Notes: generated by a model not told the origin, from the sequence alone. A DNA stretch of 64,000 bases from Chitinophaga oryzae (GCF_012516375.2 NZ_CP051204.2:2852001-2916000), one strand, 5' to 3'; positions 18,592 to 27,259 are shown, numbered from the stretch's first letter. Program-made: numbers and translations.

Positions 18592-20034
18592 ATGAGGAAT
18601 AAAATGATTACCGGCATATTCGCCGCCGCCTGTTGCACATTGCTGCTGCAGGCCACGGTGCAGGGCCAGCAGCCCAGGCAGGACACCATTGCATTGAAAC
18701 ACGGCGCACATCGTATGGGTAACCGCACCGATGCCGATATGGTCCGCTGGCGGTCTCTCCGCTTTGGACAGTTCATACACTGGGGGCTGTATGCCATCCC
18801 CGCCGGGGAATGGAACGGCAAGACGTACAACGGCGCTGCCGAATGGATACGCTCGTGGAAAGAGATGCCGCATAAGGCGTATGATCAGCTGTACAGGCAG
18901 TTCAACCCGGTGAATTTTAACCCGCAGCAGTGGGCAGCGCAGGCCAAAGCGATGGGCGCGAAGTATATGATCATCACCACCAAGCACCATGATGGTTTCT
19001 GTCTCTGGCCCAGCAAGTATTCAAAATATACCATCGCCGCTTCTCCGTGGAAAAAAGATTTACTGGGGCCGATGATCGATGCGTACAATAAAGCAGGGAT
19101 CGATGTACACCTGTATTTTTCTATTATCGACTGGAACCATCCGGACTACCGGGCTTCGTTAAAGAATGCTGCGGATTCCGCGGCGGGTAAACGTTTCCAG
19201 GTGTTTGTCAAAAATCAGCTGGCGGAACTGTTGCAGCGTTATCCCACTATCAAAGGTTTCTGGTTTGACGGTACGTGGGACGATTCCTGGAAAAACGACG
19301 GCGCTTTCAGCGATGAACTGGAGCAGTACCTGCAAGCGCTGCATCCCGGCCTGGTGATGGGCAGCCGCCTGCGTGCCGATGAAAAAGGGGCCCGTCACTT
19401 CGATTCCAACGGCCGCCTGATGGGCGATTATGAGCAGGGCTGGGAGAGAAAGCTTCCTGCCACCATCGCGGACGTGCATGGCAACGACTGGGAAGCGGTG
19501 ATGACGGTACCTGAAAACCAGTGGGGCTACCATGCGAAGTGGATGGGGCATGTGAAGACAGTGAACGAGATCCTGGAAATGCTGGTGAAAAGTGTTTCGC
19601 TCAATGGTAATTTTGTGCTCAATTTCGGACCAAAAGCAGACGGTACTTACCGCGCCGAAGAGCAGCAGCTGGCCGCAGGTATTGGCGAGTGGATGAAAGT
19701 CAACGGCGCTGCTGTTTACGACGGTACCTATGCCGGTTTCGAGAAACAGGACTGGGGGTATTATATCCGTAAATCCGGAACAGACAGTGTGTACATGGTG
19801 GTTTTTAATATGCCCGTATCCGGTAGTTTAAGGGTAAAGCTGCCGGCGCGTACGGAGCTGACAGGCGTATCTATGATGCAGGGTAATGTCGCTCTTGCGC
19901 CGGAATGGATTGGCCGCAACGAATACTTTATTCATCTGCCGAATAAACAGCAGGAATCGCCGATGGTCATCTTGCTAAAAACGGTGAAAGGGGAGAATAA
20001 AGACAAAGGAAATGTCGAGAAAGCAAGAACGTGA
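18592..20034 (+). CDS. Alpha-L-fucosidase, glycoside hydrolase family 29
   Basis: 480 residues with a signal peptide (to about residue 25, LLQATVQGQ). GH29 features are FGQFIHWGLYAIPAGEW, AKYMIITTKHHDGFCLWPS with the His-His pair, and GFWFDGTWDD, in which Asp226 is the expected catalytic nucleophile. A C-terminal beta-sandwich of about 90 residues follows, as in family members. It would release terminal alpha-linked L-fucose in the periplasm. The gene starts 13 bases after the GH2 gene and is the last of the operon; a repeat-containing hairpin region follows. Confidence 0.92.
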   Translation: MRNKMITGIFAAACCTLLLQATVQGQQPRQDTIALKHGAHRMGNRTDADMVRWRSLRFGQFIHWGLYAIPAGEWNGKTYNGAAEWIRSWKEMPHKAYDQLYRQFNPVNFNPQQWAAQAKAMGAKYMIITTKHHDGFCLWPSKYSKYTIAASPWKKDLLGPMIDAYNKAGIDVHLYFSIIDWNHPDYRASLKNAADSAAGKRFQVFVKNQLAELLQRYPTIKGFWFDGTWDDSWKNDGAFSDELEQYLQALHPGLVMGSRLRADEKGARHFDSNGRLMGDYEQGWERKLPATIADVHGNDWEAVMTVPENQWGYHAKWMGHVKTVNEILEMLVKSVSLNGNFVLNFGPKADGTYRAEEQQLAAGIGEWMKVNGAAVYDGTYAGFEKQDWGYYIRKSGTDSVYMVVFNMPVSGSLRVKLPARTELTGVSMMQGNVALAPEWIGRNEYFIHLPNKQQESPMVILLKTVKGENKDKGNVEKART

Positions 20035-20039
20035 TCATT

Positions 20040-20198
20040 TTGGGATTTTTTGATTTTGGGATTTTTTGATTTCGGGGATGATAAAAGCGAATAACAAAGC
20101 GGATCATTAAATCGCTTTTTTATTCGCTTTTTTATTCGCTTTTATCTTCCCCCGAAATTCCAACATCAAAAAATTCCAAAATTTCAAAATCTCTAAAT
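20040..20198. repeat. Intergenic inverted-repeat element, copy 2 (nested hairpins)
   Basis: Two tandem GGGATTTTTTGATTT units open the element. A central nested hairpin pairs GATAAAAGCGAATAA with the TTATTCGCTTTTATC arm, and the right arm is C-run/A-run, ending in AAATCTCTAAAT (20187-20198), identical to the right end of the element at 9309-9465. It lies between two convergent genes and includes the stop codon of the protease gene. It probably terminates both transcripts. Confidence 0.65.
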
Positions 20199-21188
20199 CC
20201 CGGCTGGTCCGGGGATAACGGTAACGGTCATCTTGTGGCCGCCGCGGAGCAGGTCTACCGGCACTTTGCGGCCGATTTGTTTTTCCGTGAGTTGCTGATG
20301 CATATCATCCACGGTGGCTACGGGCACATTGTCGAAAGCGACGATGATATCGCCGGTGTGTAAGCGGCTGTTATCGTAATTGCCGTCGGGGATGGTTTCC
20401 ACCACATACACGCCGCTTTGGGTGGTGAGTTTATTGGCGGCGATCATGCGGGCGGTGAGTTTTACCGGTTGAGCCGCGATGCCGAGTTGGGCGCGTCTGA
20501 CTTTCCCGTGGAGGATAAGCTGGCCGGCTATCTGGGCGGCGAGGTTAGACGAGATGGCGAAACAAAGTCCCTGTGCAGCCGGGATCATGGCGGTATTTAC
20601 GCCGATGATCTGGCCGAGGGAGTTGACCAGCGGTCCACCGCTGTTGCCCGGATTGAGGGCTGCGTCGGTTTGGATGACGTTGTCTATCAGCCTGCCGTTA
20701 CTGGCGCGGAGGGTGCGGCCCAACGCACTGACCACGCCGGCAGTAACGGTATATTGCAGGCCCATGGGGTTACCGATGGCGATAGCGATCTGTCCTACCT
20801 GTAAGGCAGATGAATCCGCGAAAGACATCGCTTTCAGCCCGGTTTCATCGATCTTGAGTACGGCGATATCCGTGGAGGGGTCGGCGCCTTTGATTTCTGC
20901 GTTGACTTTCCTGCCGTCAACGAAAGAAACGCGGATGCTTTCCGCCTTTTCTATCACGTGATTATTGGTGATGATAAAGCCGTCAGAAGAAATGATGAAG
21001 CCCGATCCGGCGCCGTTCTGCGTTTTCTTTTCAGGATTGCGCCTGTCGTTGACAGGGCGTTGTACTTCAATGTGTACAACGGATTCGGCGACCGTGCCTA
21101 CCACACCGGTGACCGTTTGAGAATATGCATCCAGTAAACCGGCGTCGTTTACCGGATGATGTGCTAAGAAGGTGAGTGCATTTTCCAT
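20193..21188 (-). CDS. Trypsin-like serine protease with PDZ domain (S1C/DegP-like)
   Basis: 331 residues from ATG 21188 (MENALTFLAHH). A TTG 18 codons upstream is also in frame but less likely. The protease domain has an intact triad: His77 in IITNNHVIE, Asp107 in PSTDIAVLK and Ser183 in NPGNSGGPL. A single PDZ domain (about 230-325) follows, with GVYVVETIPDGNYDNSRLHTGDIIVAFDN. The family normally degrades misfolded proteins in the periplasm, yet no signal peptide or membrane helix is visible here, so a cytoplasmic location is inferred unless the start is wrong. It is a single gene, convergent with the fucosidase operon. Confidence 0.9.
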   Translation of the reverse strand: MENALTFLAHHPVNDAGLLDAYSQTVTGVVGTVAESVVHIEVQRPVNDRRNPEKKTQNGAGSGFIISSDGFIITNNHVIEKAESIRVSFVDGRKVNAEIKGADPSTDIAVLKIDETGLKAMSFADSSALQVGQIAIAIGNPMGLQYTVTAGVVSALGRTLRASNGRLIDNVIQTDAALNPGNSGGPLVNSLGQIIGVNTAMIPAAQGLCFAISSNLAAQIAGQLILHGKVRRAQLGIAAQPVKLTARMIAANKLTTQSGVYVVETIPDGNYDNSRLHTGDIIVAFDNVPVATVDDMHQQLTEKQIGRKVPVDLLRGGHKMTVTVIPGPAGI

Positions 21189-21288
21189 AGTGGCATAAGC
21201 GCTCAAATATGTATCCAGAATAAATTTCCGCCTTTTTGTCAAAGCATGGCCGCTCTGGCTGCCAGATTGGTCAGGACTACTGTCAACT

Positions 21289-21693
21289 TTACTGTTGACC
21301 GTTATGGGAATAGAGCATCCAGTAGAACCCGTACTTATCTTTCAGCGCGCCTATTTTGCCGGCAAAAAAATCATGTACGGGGCGGGTCTTTTCTCCGCCG
21401 GCAGACAGTTTTTCGAAGGCATCGATCAGCTCTTCGGCCGTATCACAGGTGAGGCTGATGGAGATGTTGTTGCCGGCGGGATTTTCGCCCATGTCGGAGG
21501 CCAGCAGCAGCAGCGGTCCTTTGGTAAGGCTGCTATGCAGCACATGTTCCTGTTTATGGGCGGGCCAGTCGCCGGCCATGGGAGAGTCTTTTACAGTTTG
21601 CAAAGACAGGTCGCCGCCGAGGCAGGACTGGTAAAACTTCATGGCTTCAGCACAGTTGCCGTCAAAGTTGAGGTATACGTTGATCTGTGACAT
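21289..21693 (-). CDS. VOC-family protein, PhnB-like
   Basis: 134 residues from ATG 21693 (MSQINVYLNFDGNCAEAMKF). It has the PhnB-type form of the glyoxalase/bleomycin-resistance fold: FDGNCAEAMKFYQSCLGG at the start, EHVLHSSL in the middle and KIGALKDKYGFYWMLYS at the end, all family signatures. Such proteins are often small metal-dependent enzymes or resistance proteins; the actual substrate is unknown. It is transcribed towards the protease gene and divergently from the phosphopantetheinyl transferase. Confidence 0.85.
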   Translation of the reverse strand: MSQINVYLNFDGNCAEAMKFYQSCLGGDLSLQTVKDSPMAGDWPAHKQEHVLHSSLTKGPLLLLASDMGENPAGNNISISLTCDTAEELIDAFEKLSAGGEKTRPVHDFFAGKIGALKDKYGFYWMLYSHNGQQ

Positions 21694-21925
21694 ACAATGG
21701 TTTTCAGCAAAACTAAAGTATGTGCGGGGATGGCGCCGGGGGGCGTTGCGACAAATTTGGGGGACATTACGACGGCGCCCGCCTGTTTCCCCCGGGGGCT
21801 GAGGCATACCGTTCCTCTCCGTTTGCACGGGCGCCCGTTTGGCTGATGCGCAGCGCCGGCCGGCATTTCCAATGCTTCCGGCACCGCCGATTGTTTTGTT
21901 CCCGGAAAAAATATATCTTCCGTTT

Positions 21926-22561
21926 ATGGCTGTCTCGATTTATTATACTGTTTTTGATGCACCGCTGCCGGAGGACCGGTTCGAGCGGTTGCTGGGTGTA
22001 CTACCCGAACAGGCACGCAGAAAGGTATTGCGGTTTCACCGCTGGCAGGACGCACATGCCTCCCTGCTGGGAAAACATTTGCTGTTGCACGCCTTTGCAC
22101 AGCTGGACCGTCAGGTGGACCTGGAAGCGGTGTTGTATACGCCGTCGGGCCGGCCGTATTGGCCGGGCGGGCCGGATTTTAATATCTCTCATTCCGGCAA
22201 TATAGCCGTCTGCGCTGTGGATACCAGCGGCAGAGTGGGCATCGACATAGAACAAAACGGAGGTATCGAAATCGGAGATTTTCGCGAGCAGTTTACACCC
22301 GGTGAGTGGCAGCAGGTGATGGGGGCGCCGGACCCGGTATGGCAGTTTTACCGGTACTGGACCATGAAGGAAGCGACGGCCAAAGCCAATGGCATCGGCA
22401 TCGTAGAGCTACCGGCGGTGCATATCCTGTCTGATACCGCAGTGGCGCTGCAGGGCTTTACCTGGACGCTGACACCTGTGGCGCTGCAGGATACCTATGC
22501 GGGCCATCTGGCGACAGAAACGACGCCGGCAGCTGTCAATATTGAAGAAGTCCGCTTCTGA
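21926..22561 (+). CDS. 4'-phosphopantetheinyl transferase, Sfp type
   Basis: 211 residues from ATG 21926 (MAVSIYYTVFDAPLP). It transfers the phosphopantetheine arm of coenzyme A to a carrier protein. The two magnesium/CoA motifs are present: GRVGIDIEQ and WTMKEATAKANG (the W-x-x-K-E-A-x-x-K motif). The ISHSGNIAVCAV segment fits the P-loop region of the Sfp family. No carrier protein, NRPS or PKS gene is in the window, so the partner must be elsewhere. It may activate a secondary-metabolite carrier or serve the single fatty-acid carrier. Confidence 0.9.
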   Translation: MAVSIYYTVFDAPLPEDRFERLLGVLPEQARRKVLRFHRWQDAHASLLGKHLLLHAFAQLDRQVDLEAVLYTPSGRPYWPGGPDFNISHSGNIAVCAVDTSGRVGIDIEQNGGIEIGDFREQFTPGEWQQVMGAPDPVWQFYRYWTMKEATAKANGIGIVELPAVHILSDTAVALQGFTWTLTPVALQDTYAGHLATETTPAAVNIEEVRF

Positions 22562-22585
22562 AGATGAGTTTCTTCAGTAACAGGG

Positions 22586-22972
22586 CTACATGTGGAAGAC
22601 ATTGAATTTGTGGCCGTCAGGATCGGCAAACACAAACCCGTAATACCCCTCTCCAAACTCCACCGGCTGTGACACGATGGTACCGCCGGCTTCCCGTATT
22701 TCTTTTTCCCAGTTATCTACCTCTTCTTTTGTGTCGGCAGAAAGGGTGAAGATGATTTCATTTCCCGCCTTTGTATCAATGACAGGACCCATCATAGCAG
22801 GTTCCAGAACGTCTTTCAAAAAGAAATGGATGATAAAGTTATCGTCGCCAAAGAAAAAGCTGGTCAGCTGCGCTGACGCTCCGTTGTGTTTAAAGCCGAG
22901 ACGTTGGTAAAAGGCGGTAGTGCGTTCTAAATTCTGTACGCTGAAATTAGCCCAGATCTTTTTTGTTTTCAT
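22586..22972 (-). CDS. VOC-family (glyoxalase-like) protein
   Basis: 128 residues from ATG 22972 (MKTKKIWANFSVQNLERTTAFY). One complete VOC module: VQNLERTTAFYQRLGF at the start, an FFLKDVLEPAMM middle strand, and GYYGFVFADPDGHKFNVFHM at the end, typical of the family. It is convergent with the transferase gene. Function not predictable beyond the fold. Confidence 0.85.
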   Translation of the reverse strand: MKTKKIWANFSVQNLERTTAFYQRLGFKHNGASAQLTSFFFGDDNFIIHFFLKDVLEPAMMGPVIDTKAGNEIIFTLSADTKEEVDNWEKEIREAGGTIVSQPVEFGEGYYGFVFADPDGHKFNVFHM

Positions 22973-23076
22973 TATAAAAGGGTTTTTATGGTCTGCCTCA
23001 AAGATAGTCCATAACCTATTAAACCAGGAGGTGGTTTGCGAATTTTTGCGGGGTGCTTTCCGTCGTTGGGGAAGCA

Positions 23077-23108
23077 TAAAAAGGTTGCGTTACAGGCGTA
23101 ACGCAACC
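23077..23108 (-). terminator. Rho-independent terminator of the lanB-lanA4 transcript
   Basis: An 11-bp perfect stem (GGTTGCGTTAC at 23083-23093 with 23098-23108) and a four-base loop are followed on the minus strand by TTTTTATGC. It lies nine bases after the stop of the small precursor gene. Confidence 0.92.
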
Positions 23109-23117
23109 CCTGCATGA

Positions 23118-23249
23118 TCAGCAATCAAATGTCCGTATCACCGTGGTGGTGGGGTGTGTTGCGCCTGCGGCGCTTTGTTCCCGCTGTGCTGTCAGCCTGG
23201 CCACTTTAATAGCGGTAAGCTTCATTTTTTTCTCACTTTTCTTTTTCAT
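23118..23249 (-). CDS. Class I lanthipeptide precursor LanA4, overlapping lanB
   Basis: A 43-residue peptide starting MKKKSEKKMKLTAIKVARLT and ending TVIRTFDC. Its leader aligns with those of the three precursors across the divergent promoter region (KK-M/L-x-L-x-x-IKV-x-x-L). The core is Thr-rich with one terminal Cys, so at most one thioether ring is possible; other Thr could be dehydrated only. The ATG at 23249 lies inside the lanB coding region, so its first 17 bases overlap the lanB 3' end and stop, which points to translational coupling. A terminator follows directly. Too small for default gene finders. Confidence 0.8.
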   Translation of the reverse strand: MKKKSEKKMKLTAIKVARLTAQREQSAAGATHPTTTVIRTFDC

Positions 23250-26200
23250 ACTGTATTGTTTTTTTGTGATGAACAGTGCCGGATGTGTTTTGCTGCTTCC
23301 GGATGGCGGCTTGCGAAGCATAGTATTTGCTCAGGAAGTGATAGAGCACCAGTTCCTGCTTGCGTTGATTGGCAAGGAACAGGCGGTTGAGGAACATGTG
23401 GATATAGCTGGGCAGCAGCGCGGTCTTGTCGGCTAACGGTCCGTGTTGCTGCAGCAACCGGTGTGTTTTTTCTGAACGCTGCCGGAAGAACGCCACCGCT
23501 TCTTCAATGTCATTTTGCTCGTCGTCATGCGGGTTCAGTATGCTTTGTACTTTTCGCATCTCCTTGCGGTACTTATCGTTGAGCTGAAGCAGCAGCGCTT
23601 TTTCGCCGCCATGCTCCCGGAAAAATCCCTGTTGCAGTTTTTCCATGAAAGCGGGTTTCTCCGTGGCGGCGAGACTGAAGTCCTGTATCAGCATGTCTGT
23701 GCCGCGGAGCGCCAGTTGCCAGCGATAATCTTCTCCCTGCTCTTCGTCCAGCAGTGCTATGGTTTGTACTACCGCCTCGCTGTCGTAACAGAAGAGGCTT
23801 TCACTGAACTCCATGGTGTTGTCGCCGTAACGTTCCGTTTCCCGTTCATACGTATCCGTTTGCACGCGGTATACCAGGTCTTTACCGGAAAATTCCTGCA
23901 GGGCTGCGTAAAACCTTTCCAGCACCGTCTTCCAGAAATCGGGACGGGTTCCGTGATGAAAGCGGATGCGCAGGTGGTGGTCCGGATCGGTATAGCGGAT
24001 AAAGAACCATTTGTCGATGAGCGCTGCGTCTGTGAGTTGCTGCGCCAGCGGTTGCAATGTCTCTTTCAGGAAGTCTTCCGCTGTGCGGGTACCGCAATAC
24101 ACTTTTACGTATAGCCATTCACTGCCGGGCATAAACTGCCGGGGCAGGGTAACGGTTGCCGTGCGGGTAGTATCGGCTGTGGCATTCTTTTGCGCCGATA
24201 TGCTGTCATGCACGGGGATGATAAACTGATTGGTATGCCTGCCATCGGGACCTTCTATCCAGCAGTTTTCAGCGGTGCTGAGGAACTCCTGGATGGTGAG
24301 CGTACCACTTTTGCGCAGTTGCCGGAAAAGCAGGTGCAGTGCGGCTTCCTGCGTGGTGTCGATCAGCAGTTCGTTGTCGCCTTCCACGATCACTACGTGA
24401 GAGGGGAGTTGCCACCGGGTTTTGAAGGGCTGGAAAACAGCGAGACAGGATTTGCCGCTGTCGAGATCGGGAAAGTCTTTTTTATCCAGCGTCCAGGAGC
24501 ATTTGCTGAGAATGATATTGCGATAGCGCACGCGGGGGAGGAATGTTTCGCCGCCCGGCAGTTGCCATGCCCAGCCCAGGTTACCGGGATAGTCCTGGTG
24601 TTGCAGTTCACAAAGGAATTTATAGACCGGCAGGCCGTTGCGGTAATTGTGCGCGGTGCTCATCCGGGGGACGACGATCTTGTTCAGCTTGCGGGACCGC
24701 AGCACAATACGGCCCTGTTGCACGCTGATCATCAGGTCTGACAGCGGCAGCTGCTGATCTGCGGGGGCGGCTGAATTGGCCAGGTATACGATTTCATGAT
24801 CACGCAGCTGCGGACGCAGGAGAACGTTGCCTGTGCGGGCTTCCGGCAGGTGCACAACTTCTGCGAATATTTTATCCGGTTCCTGTGCCGCTTCACGGTC
24901 GAGGCAGGCTTTCAGCCGGGCCGTCAGCTGTTCGTCGCCATGACAGAAACGTCCCAGCAGGTTGGCGGCGGAGGGTCCGGCGCAACCGTTCAGCTCAAAC
25001 AGGTAATCGCCGGCATCTACGGCGGCGGCGCTGGCGCCGAGTATGCTGCCCATCAGGTACATGCTGTAAGGCAGGGTGGCGGTGTCTTTTTCCTCCAGCG
25101 TGTCGAGGTCTGCATCCGTCAGCAGTATTTCGGTGCTGTTCTCCCGGAGGCAGCGGTACAGCTGCTGTTGCTGAAATTGTTGCAGTTTGCCGGCGGGGCG
25201 CGGTGATGGTGTTTCCGCGCCGGCTACCACGATATCGTCGGCCAGCGGGGTATGATCGGTATGGCGGCCGAGGTGGTGTCCGTAGCCGATGCCTGCTTCC
25301 GGATCGAGGGCGAGGCTGAGCGGTATTTCCTGTTCTTCGTATCGTTTGCTGAAAGCCTGGGCGAAATTCTCCAGGTCTGTATGCGGCCGGTGGCGCATCA
25401 GTTTCCGCAGCTGGTTCACCTGTGTGGTGATATCTTCCACGAGGGTGCGGCTCAGGGTGTTTTGCACCGTAGCCATGAAGAGGTCTGTCTGGATAAGGTC
25501 TTTTTCGCTGGTATCCGGCATGAGTGATTTCACGAGGGAATGCAGCTGCCGGTATTCGGAAATACTGCTTTGCTGGTCCTGCAGCAGCGATTGTATCCGG
25601 CGGAGCACCGGCGGCCATTCGCCGTCGGGCTGCAGGGCTGCCGCTTTTTCGAGGAAGCGCTGAAAGAACTGTTCCCCTGTGACGGTTGGTTCCAGCTCGC
25701 TGACCAGCAGCTGGCTTTGCAGCAGTTCTTCCGTAAAATCAGCCGCATCCGCTTCGGTGATACCGTTGGCCTCATCGATGAGGCAATGGCGTATATCCTT
25801 CAGCGTAGCCCCGCGGGCAGCCGTGTCCAGCACAGCATCGAGATAGCCGCTGGTGTTGACGGCCGTCAGGAAGTAGTGGCGGAACTTATTGGACAACTGG
25901 TAGGCGGCATAACGGTAACGGCTACCTGATTTGTACAGGGAGTTGTTGGGATAGAAGCGGAGTTGTTCCCGCACGGCAGGGATAGCCGTGAATGCGGTCA
26001 CCAGCTCCGCTACATAGTTCATATCGAGGCGGCTCTGTTTCACATGCTGCGCGTAATGGTGCAGGCGGATACCGGATTGATCGCTCACTGCGCCGGTAGC
26101 GCAGCCGGCAAACAGGCCATAGGGCGTGCAGCGGCTGCTCATGCGCAGCAGGTAGCGGTAGAGGGAATACACCAGTTTGTCGTCCTGGCTTCCCTGTTCC

Positions 26201-26376
26201 CATTTTTCCAGTTCCCCGAACAGCTCCGGGGAAGCGATATAGATAGCTTCGCGCAGAAAAGGTGTTTGCAGTATTTGTCGGATATGTTCGGCAAGATGAG
26301 GGTGGGCCAGACTGGCGGAGGTGTTTACCGGTAAAAGCGGTGTTCTGACAACGTAGAAATTTTCAGCCTTGATCAT
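23233..26376 (-). CDS. lanB: Class I lanthipeptide dehydratase (LanB)
   Basis: 1047 residues, a full-length LanB. The N-terminal dehydratase/glutamylation part (about 1-720) begins FYVVRTPLLPVN and contains RMSSRCTPYGLFAGCATG, the family's hallmark stretch. The C-terminal SpaB_C/thiopeptide-type elimination domain (about 770-1040) contains WLYVKVYCGTRTAEDFL, IDKWFFIRYTDPDHHLRIRF and the LFLANQRKQELVLYHFLSKYY end. The enzyme uses glutamyl-tRNA to dehydrate Ser and Thr in the precursors. The full-length form differs from the split dehydratase reported for pinensin in Chitinophaga pinensis. It is divergent from the precursor/LanC operon and overlaps lanA4. Confidence 0.94.
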   Translation of the reverse strand: MIKAENFYVVRTPLLPVNTSASLAHPHLAEHIRQILQTPFLREAIYIASPELFGELEKWEQGSQDDKLVYSLYRYLLRMSSRCTPYGLFAGCATGAVSDQSGIRLHHYAQHVKQSRLDMNYVAELVTAFTAIPAVREQLRFYPNNSLYKSGSRYRYAAYQLSNKFRHYFLTAVNTSGYLDAVLDTAARGATLKDIRHCLIDEANGITEADAADFTEELLQSQLLVSELEPTVTGEQFFQRFLEKAAALQPDGEWPPVLRRIQSLLQDQQSSISEYRQLHSLVKSLMPDTSEKDLIQTDLFMATVQNTLSRTLVEDITTQVNQLRKLMRHRPHTDLENFAQAFSKRYEEQEIPLSLALDPEAGIGYGHHLGRHTDHTPLADDIVVAGAETPSPRPAGKLQQFQQQQLYRCLRENSTEILLTDADLDTLEEKDTATLPYSMYLMGSILGASAAAVDAGDYLFELNGCAGPSAANLLGRFCHGDEQLTARLKACLDREAAQEPDKIFAEVVHLPEARTGNVLLRPQLRDHEIVYLANSAAPADQQLPLSDLMISVQQGRIVLRSRKLNKIVVPRMSTAHNYRNGLPVYKFLCELQHQDYPGNLGWAWQLPGGETFLPRVRYRNIILSKCSWTLDKKDFPDLDSGKSCLAVFQPFKTRWQLPSHVVIVEGDNELLIDTTQEAALHLLFRQLRKSGTLTIQEFLSTAENCWIEGPDGRHTNQFIIPVHDSISAQKNATADTTRTATVTLPRQFMPGSEWLYVKVYCGTRTAEDFLKETLQPLAQQLTDAALIDKWFFIRYTDPDHHLRIRFHHGTRPDFWKTVLERFYAALQEFSGKDLVYRVQTDTYERETERYGDNTMEFSESLFCYDSEAVVQTIALLDEEQGEDYRWQLALRGTDMLIQDFSLAATEKPAFMEKLQQGFFREHGGEKALLLQLNDKYRKEMRKVQSILNPHDDEQNDIEEAVAFFRQRSEKTHRLLQQHGPLADKTALLPSYIHMFLNRLFLANQRKQELVLYHFLSKYYASQAAIRKQQNTSGTVHHKKTIQYEKEK

Positions 26377-26648
26377 GGTTTTCGGTGTACACTTAAAACT
26401 ACTGAAGGTAACAGAAACGGCAGCGAAAGGCTATCCCGTAAAACCGGTAAATTTCATGTTTAAACAGCTAAATTTTAAAAATCACGTTTTTCCGTGAGCT
26501 ATGGTTTCGTGGTTTCTGCTTACATTTATCACTATCCTGTAATCCGTAGAAATCCTGATTTAATCACCCTCAAAGTAGAATGTCTGTCCAAAATCCATTT
26601 ATCTGTTTATCAATCTTCTTTATTATTTAAACCTATAAAAATTGTTTT
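26377..26648. promoter_or_regulatory. Divergent promoter region of the lanthipeptide locus
   Basis: A 272-base gap between the divergent lanB and lanA1. It has a TCACG-TTTTTC-CGTGA hairpin near 26476-26498 and is AT-rich toward lanA1. I found no exact TAnnTTTG element on either strand, so control may need the response regulator encoded downstream. No additional coding sequence was found. Confidence 0.5.
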
Positions 26649-26804
26649 ATGAGAAAAACATTTGAAAAAAAGCTGGTGCTCAACAAGATTAAAGTAGCTA
26701 AACTGAATGCTTCCCAACCGGGTAATATCGACGTGAAAGCGCCTACTTACACAGGATGCAGCCTGATGGCCAAATGTACTCCTCCTTCCACTAAAGGTTG
26801 TTAA
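26649..26804 (+). CDS. Class I lanthipeptide precursor LanA1
   Basis: A 51-residue peptide. The leader MRKTFEKKLVLNKIKVAKLN has the KL-x-L-x-K-x-x-V-x-x-L pattern of Bacteroidota class I lanthipeptide leaders. The C-terminal part is rich in Thr, Ser and Cys (TYTGCSLMAKCTPPSTKGC), with three Cys and six Ser/Thr, enough for up to three (methyl)lanthionine rings. It is the first of three tandem precursors ahead of lanC. No double-glycine cleavage site is evident, so the cleavage point and protease are unknown. Confidence 0.9.
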   Translation: MRKTFEKKLVLNKIKVAKLNASQPGNIDVKAPTYTGCSLMAKCTPPSTKGC

Positions 26805-26824
26805 TCAAAAAAAAACGGTAGCTG

Positions 26825-26998
26825 ATGAAAAAGCAAGCTGAAAAAAAACTCACCCTCGGTAAGATCAAAGTATCTGACCTGAGCAAGCATATGCCGACTG
26901 CTGATGCAGATAACCGTTCTGCGGCCTGTAATTCTCACCCGCTCTCCTGCCTGAGCCAGGGAGCGCCTATCTGCAGCATCGACTCCTGCCGGTATTAA
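26825..26998 (+). CDS. Class I lanthipeptide precursor LanA2
   Basis: A 57-residue peptide beginning MKKQAEKKLTLGKIKVSDLS. The core has four Cys and several Ser (AACNSHPLSCLSQG then GAPICSIDSCRY). The final GAPICS-I/V-DSC-x-Y block is shared with LanA3, while the region before it differs. It starts 20 bases after lanA1; TAGCTGATGAAAAAG around its start is repeated exactly at lanA3, which indicates a local duplication. Up to four rings are possible. Confidence 0.92.
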   Translation: MKKQAEKKLTLGKIKVSDLSKHMPTADADNRSAACNSHPLSCLSQGAPICSIDSCRY

Positions 26999-27077
26999 GC
27001 GGACATTGACGGACTACAGTTTCCTCCGGGTTAAAGTACTCCGGTATTACCATACTTGTCACCTAAAACGTTAGCTG

Positions 27078-27236
27078 ATGAAAAAGCAAACTGAAAAAAA
27101 ACTCAGCTTAGGCAAGATCAAAGTATCAGACCTGAGCAAAAACACGCAGACAGCCGGTGCAGATAACCGTGCAGGATCCATGAAGTGCATCAGCACAGGT
27201 GCTCCTATCTGCAGTGTAGACTCCTGCTTGTATTAA
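27078..27236 (+). CDS. Class I lanthipeptide precursor LanA3
   Basis: A 52-residue peptide beginning MKKQTEKKLSLGKIKVSDLS, nearly identical to LanA2 through its leader. The core is shorter, MKCISTGAPICSVDSCLY, with three Cys. It keeps the terminal GAPICS-V-DSC-x-Y block. Compared with LanA2 it lacks about five residues before this block. The gene is followed by a GC-rich hairpin that may limit transcription into lanC, so that precursor is made in excess over enzyme. Confidence 0.92.
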   Translation: MKKQTEKKLSLGKIKVSDLSKNTQTAGADNRAGSMKCISTGAPICSVDSCLY

Positions 27237-27259
27237 ACAGATTTTACGGATTACAGCCT

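Noticed and set aside
17298..18830. A 510-codon minus-strand frame
   Set aside because: Antisense to the GH2 and GH29 genes and without any domain signature.
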